Source: Arcuatula senhousia (taxonomy: Eukaryota; Mollusca; Bivalvia; Mytilida; Mytilidae). From it: a stretch of 64,000 bases of DNA. The DNA is taken from assembly GCA_963971305.1 (NCBI GenBank), contig OZ020304.1, positions 5,527,576-5,591,575 on the forward strand, in the 5' to 3' direction. Both the position numbers and the translations under genes were made by a program. The notes under the pieces were generated by a model. That model searched no databases and had not been told where the DNA came from. It saw only the letters and a program-made list of their open reading frames with translations. Of the stretch, positions 52,901 through 58,900 are shown piece by piece. Positions within the stretch are counted from its first letter, which is position 1; the number at the start of each line of letters is the position of its first letter.

Positions 52901-55900
52901 GTATGCCTGGCTCTTGATGTTTTCATTTGAGGTTTTGAGATTTCTTCTTAAAAAGCCTAGTTGTTTGTTATCGTTTGCAATAATATTGTTTGTGTGTTGT
53001 GACCATTTTAAGTTGGATTGTAATGTTAAGCCTAAATATTTAGCAGATGTAACAAGTTCAAGTTTGTGATTATGTAGGATGTAGTCATGTTTGAAAGGAT
53101 GTTTTTTCTGGGTTACAATGAGAACTGTACATTTGTCCGGATGGAAGGCCATCAACCAGTCACTTTCCCATATTGCTGCAGCATTGAGGTCCATTTGTAG
53201 GGCCTCACAGTCAGATGCTGATGAAATGGTTTTATTGATGATGCTGTCATTGGCAAACAGTCTGAGCTTGCTGGAGTTCAGGTATTCTGGCAGGTCATTT
53301 ATATAAGCCAAGAATAATACCGGGCCCAAGACTGTGCCTTGAGGTACACCTGAAGTGACTGGGGCAGTTGATGTTTGCTCTCGATCCAGGACAACTGTCT
53401 AAGTTCGGTCAGAAAGAAAAGCTTGTACCCATTTTAATGTGTTATTTCTGATGCCATAATACTGTATTTTATACTAAAACAGACCTTTGCTTTTTGTGTC
53501 CATAGCGGCTTGCTAGGCAATATACATTAGAGTCCACACTTGTAGATAGAGAAAAGATGTTGTTTGCTTAAATGTTCAGCTCATTTAGCTCTACAAAAGT
53601 CTTTATAGGGTAATAGTTGGAAGATGCCCCATTATAGGGGTTTCCGCCCCTTAAAGGTGAAAAATAAGTGTTTTAGCTTTTAGAATGAAAACTATTGCAG
53701 ATAGAGAAAAGCTCTTGCTATTTTAAATAATTAAGCTCATTTAGCTCTACAAAATTCTTCATAGGGTTGAAGTTTTCAGATGACCCCTTATGAGGGTTAT
53801 GAGCCCTAAAATAACGTTTTTTTTTTCATTTTTTGAGCCTACAGAATGAAAACTATAGTAGATAGAGAAAAGCTGTTGCTTACTTAAATGATTAGCTCAT
53901 TTAGCGCTTCAGAAGTCTGTAAAGGGTCGACATTAAGACAAGGTGAGCGATTCAGGCTCCTGAGAGCCTCTTGTTGTTCATCATATTCATATATACACGA
54001 AAGATAAAATTAATCTTAAAAGAATCTGCCAAAATCCAAAAATGCTGTATTTCGTTAAACAGGAAGTGTGTGGGCGATAGATATGAGATTGAATTCCATT
54101 CTATATTGCAGTATACATGTACATATACCAAATATCAAATGGCTGTTATTGGTAGTTTCTGAAGAAAAAAACATGATTTTATTTTTCCGTCTGCCCGCCG
54201 CTTGCCTGACACTCACTATTTTTTTAACCGTGATTTTTCACCACGATAAATTCGGTTAAAATTTGTTTATCTATTTACTTCAAACATTGAAGAAAAAATC
54301 GTATGTGCAAGACAAAAATTGAAAAAAAGTTTTGTGTAGATATACATTATTTTTTAAATCTTTTTAGAAGTCCTCTCAGCGAGTATTGCTTTGTATATTT
54401 TCAAACTATTGCTAAGAATTTTATTTAGATTTTGTTAGATCAATAATGCTAGAATTTTGGTACACTCTCTTAACAGGGCGTCTTAAATTTTTTTCGTTCA
54501 TGTAAAGCAAAAACGAATTAGTATACATGTATGAACTTCATTTTAAAATCTAAAGGGTGTATGCTTATTTGATCGATGCGATTTACGGAAGAGAATTTCA
54601 TGTGCTAACTTTTGTAATAAGTGTTTTTTGTTGGTAATTTTTTTATCCTTACAAGCAACCTCACAATGTCAGGGCTCGTGTGTCCATATCCGTCCGTGGA
54701 ACCCCAGACCAATAAAGTTCATAAAATCCCGGGTCCAAATTAAGCCTTCCGATTGGATGCGGACGGACATATATGGAGCCCTGACATTGTGATTATGCCC
54801 AACAAGTGAAAGAAAACGTTTTAATTAATATTGTTGTTGCATTTTGTAGTCCCTTTTATGTAACTTTTATTTTGATATACTTATTTCATGGATATAATGT
54901 ACATGTATTTCCAAATAGATCACGGCATTTCATACAATTTTTATACCTCGCCACACGAAGTGGTGTGGTATTATGTTATACACTCATTTTCTTTCAGTGT
55001 CTGTCCGCCCGTCTTTTTGTCCGTCCGTCAAAGGATTTGAATGATATTTTGTAAAGCTGTTAAGTACAATAAGATACAGGTTTTAGCTCAATTCTCAGGA
55101 TGATCCGAAAAAAAATTATTGAGGATTTGCCACTTTGTAAATTTTCCAAATTTGAAAATGATGAAATTTCTGGTCTAAGAAAAATAACTTATTTCTTTTC
55201 TGTCTCTATACTGATGTATAGTATACTAATATACAGCTATCCTGTGACCTTTGGTTAAATATAAGTACTTTTGAATTCTTTTGGTTTTTGACGTTCCAAT
55301 GCTGCTGATGAGAAGTTACTCGTAGAAATATGCATATACAGCATAACCAAATCAACTGTGTTGGTATTGTATTATTTTGTCAGTACTACAAGAATATCTT
55401 ACACCTTGCTTAACGGAACACTTTTGTACTGCAAGCCATTTTACGGATATGCAATGAATCAATTTTATTAAAGGATGACCATATTCAGTGGTATTGTACT
55501 TTACTATTTTTTCTTAGTTATAAAATGAATCTTAACGATCAAGGTATTTTTTACCTGTAATATGGTTTGATCTGTAAAACTGGACTTCGGTTACTGATGC
55601 CAGTGTCGCTCCGTGTTGCAGTCTTAATTTTAGTTTGCATAAACCATTGATGGACTGTGTCAGGGCCTTGTTTTATCCTGGTATTAACCCAACTGTCTCC
55701 ATAAAATCTGGACAAATAAAGAAATTGAATATCTTGATTCTATGTAAAAAGTTTTTTTTTAACAAATGAAATACCTCTATTTCACTTCTTGCTGTATAAC
55801 AATACAGCATTCTACTATGCACTCCCTGTTTTAAAAGTTAGTCATCAGTCAATCAGGGGATCAACTAATGAAAACAAACATGATCATTGCAGTATCACTG

Positions 55901-58900
55901 TATCACATAGAGAAAATGTTGAATACATTAAACATGTACAGATATAATATATTTAACAGTAACTCGTATGCGGTGTTTCGAACAGTGGATGAAGTATATA
56001 CCGTTATACCAGTTACCACGTGTGTTTTATCGCTATGATTCGAGATTCGAGATAGAGTAAGTTTTAGAAATTTATGAAGGTATTATAATTTTGAGCTTAA
56101 AAAAAACTGGTAAACATGCAAATATTAGAAATAACCGTATCAATCAAAGCATTCATTCACACATCAGCTTCAGCACATGCATGAAATGTACAGTACTGTA
56201 CACAATTTAAGATCATTTACTGAACAAAATCAAAAATAGAATAAATAAACAATTATTAATTTGTAGAAACAAAATTACCGAACTTAAGAGATAAATCTCA
56301 ATGTCCAAGAGAAAAAAACAAAACATGGAAGACACACCGGAATAGTTATAGATCGCAATGGTCCTGACTTGGTACAGGTATTTCACATGAAATGGTGGGT
56401 TAAACCAGGTTTTATGACGCGCCAAATCTCCCTCTTCCATTGCGATCTTATGGACCGGTAGTAACACACAACGCAACACGGTTGTGAAGACATAATAGGG
56501 ATAATAAGATGATCATCTCAGTACAACAATCATCACAAGACTTATCAAAACAAACACTAACCAATACGTTCAACTTAATTTTGAATAAACAAAGTCAAAC
56601 ACACACAAACTCTAGATACTGGAGTCAAGGGTCATGACTTGCATTGATATTCTCATCTCAATACTTTCTTAAAGAAGATATTAACATCCGCAGACACTTG
56701 TATGTACAAAATGTGTAGTTTGTTAGTTCTCTTTTCAAAAACATTGTAATGTTTACATTATTTCCCTTCCACACGACATAAAATATGATTTGTAGATTGA
56801 AAAAATCAATTTAAGTTAGGATGACATTGATATCAAAGAAAGCAACATCACTTACTTTATAACCAATAACTAAAGTATCTAAAATGTGTCTGTCAAACCC
56901 AAGTTTTAACAATACTGTTTTAATATTTTGTAAAAAGTCTTCAACCATTGAACACTTTAAATAAAAGTGTTCATAATCTTCTTTGATATTACAATGAATA
57001 CATTCATTCCTTTTCTGAAAGATTCCAAATAATTATGTAGGATTTCCTAGCGAGGAAAAATGAAGTGTAATAACTTCCATTTAAACATCTTATATCTATT
57101 ATCTTTAAGGTGATAGAATATAAAGTTTTATGTATATGAAAAATTTATGTGACCTTTGAAGTAATTTTGTCACTTTAAGAAGCCATAAGATCTGTCATCT
57201 TTATTTTTTTACATAAGAGCTAGACTAACTAAGTGATGTATATATCTTTGGTTTTTCTTAATTTAAGCACTTCAGTCATGCCAGTTGTGTACATGATTTT
57301 AATATTTGGAGTTATTGGTAAATTAATATGTGATTTAGTGGATGTCTCTGACTTAATCATATTTTGCCACGGATTTGGGATGGCACTTTTTTTAAAATTT
57401 TTTCTCTCTTATCCAATCGACATGTTTTATTCCCAATTTCTTTACACAATTCTTTCCGAAATGTAACGATTCTCATCGATGATATCATTTATGTAATAGA
57501 TCTAACTTTTAATCAAGTGGTTTATTATCAAATGTTTTATATTGATTACACCATATGGCCTACTTTCTAATATCTAGAAAGTTTTTGGATAATTTACTTG
57601 AACTACCTTTTGCATTTAGCCAGAATTTTACGATGTCTAGATAGAATATTGGTAATTGTGTAAATTGTTTTTTTATCCAAATCACGATGACTTTTTAAAT
57701 TCATTCTGAAAAAGAAACTATCTTTGCCAAACTGATTCCATCATCGCGAAGATGAACTGATTCAGATAAAAAGTTGGGATAATTTTCCAATTATCACTTG
57801 AACTTGCATATAGTTGTTTTACCCAATTAATGTTTATGGATTGTATATATATATATATATAGGTGTCTATGTCAATCTTTTTTTATCCTCCATCGGAATA
57901 GCTTTTTGACAGAATACTCCCACAGAAGATTTCCATATAAAAAAGGGTGCTTCCCATTTCGTTTTTCTGATATAGAGAAAAGTATGCCAAAAAAAAAGAC
58001 CCAAAATGGCATATTTTGCAGAAAACACCATTTTTCTTGGTTTTATGATATTTATTATCAAGATAAAACAAAAATTTACTTAAACAAATAGGATAGATTA
58101 AGAAACAGTTTTAACAAGTTCTTAGGAATGACCAAGCAAATATGTGATATTTGGCATTATGAGTGCTTTTAAAACTGTTTCTCTACCAATTAGAGTCAGA
58201 TTTCTTTTTTCCAATAAGCCACTATTTGTTCACATTTTGTCATTTGTTTTTCAAAGTTAAGTATATGACATTCTTGGTTATCATAACCGAAGTATGTACC
58301 AAGACTTTTAATAGGTTTGTTACACTTTATTTTATGTATAAAGTGGTTAGAATGTGCACTAAGTGTAATACCTACAAAACCAGAATTGCCTTTCGTATTT
58401 GTTTGACGTTTGTTGAATTTGCGGTGCACTCAGTTCAACGGAATCAACCCTTCTAGTTGGTACTAATTATATAAGCATGCTTAAGTTTAAGTAGTTTGAT
58501 TGTTTAAATGTTAAAGGACCTTTACAAATTGTGGCTCCCGCAGGCTTAAAAACGACCTGCGACCTGAGGGCTTTTTAAGGGCGACTTCCGACCTACACTT
58601 CATAAAATCGACCTATGCCAGAAAACGACCTGCGACCTCCGCCAAAATATGCCTTTTAAAAGCGACCTTGCGACCTCAGGCCCCTTTTAAAAGCGACCTT
58701 GCGACCTGAGGGGGGTACCCTGCGGGAGCCCCCTAATTAACCGAACTATTTATTTCCATGTGCATGTTTTAATACGTTGACCTTTTACTTCTCATTTAAA
58801 ATTAGATTTACAGGTTACTAGTCATAGCGGTCGAATACTTATCAATTATGGACTTTTTAGGAGGTCAATACGTAGTTATATGGACCGTGGAGAAAAATAT

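Larger units (their letters stand above)
49871..53977 (-). mobile_element. pearl-like element, reverse, interrupted by repeat X
   Basis: 3' end with the complement of GACGACGGACGCCAAGTGATG at about 49878-49905, the unique region, then units to 50510. Repeat X follows (50513-53545), then more units and the head at about 53945-53975 (complement of AGAGGCTCTCAGGAGCC). The insertion falls within one tandem unit. A 29-T run sits at 50401-50429. Confidence 0.8.
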
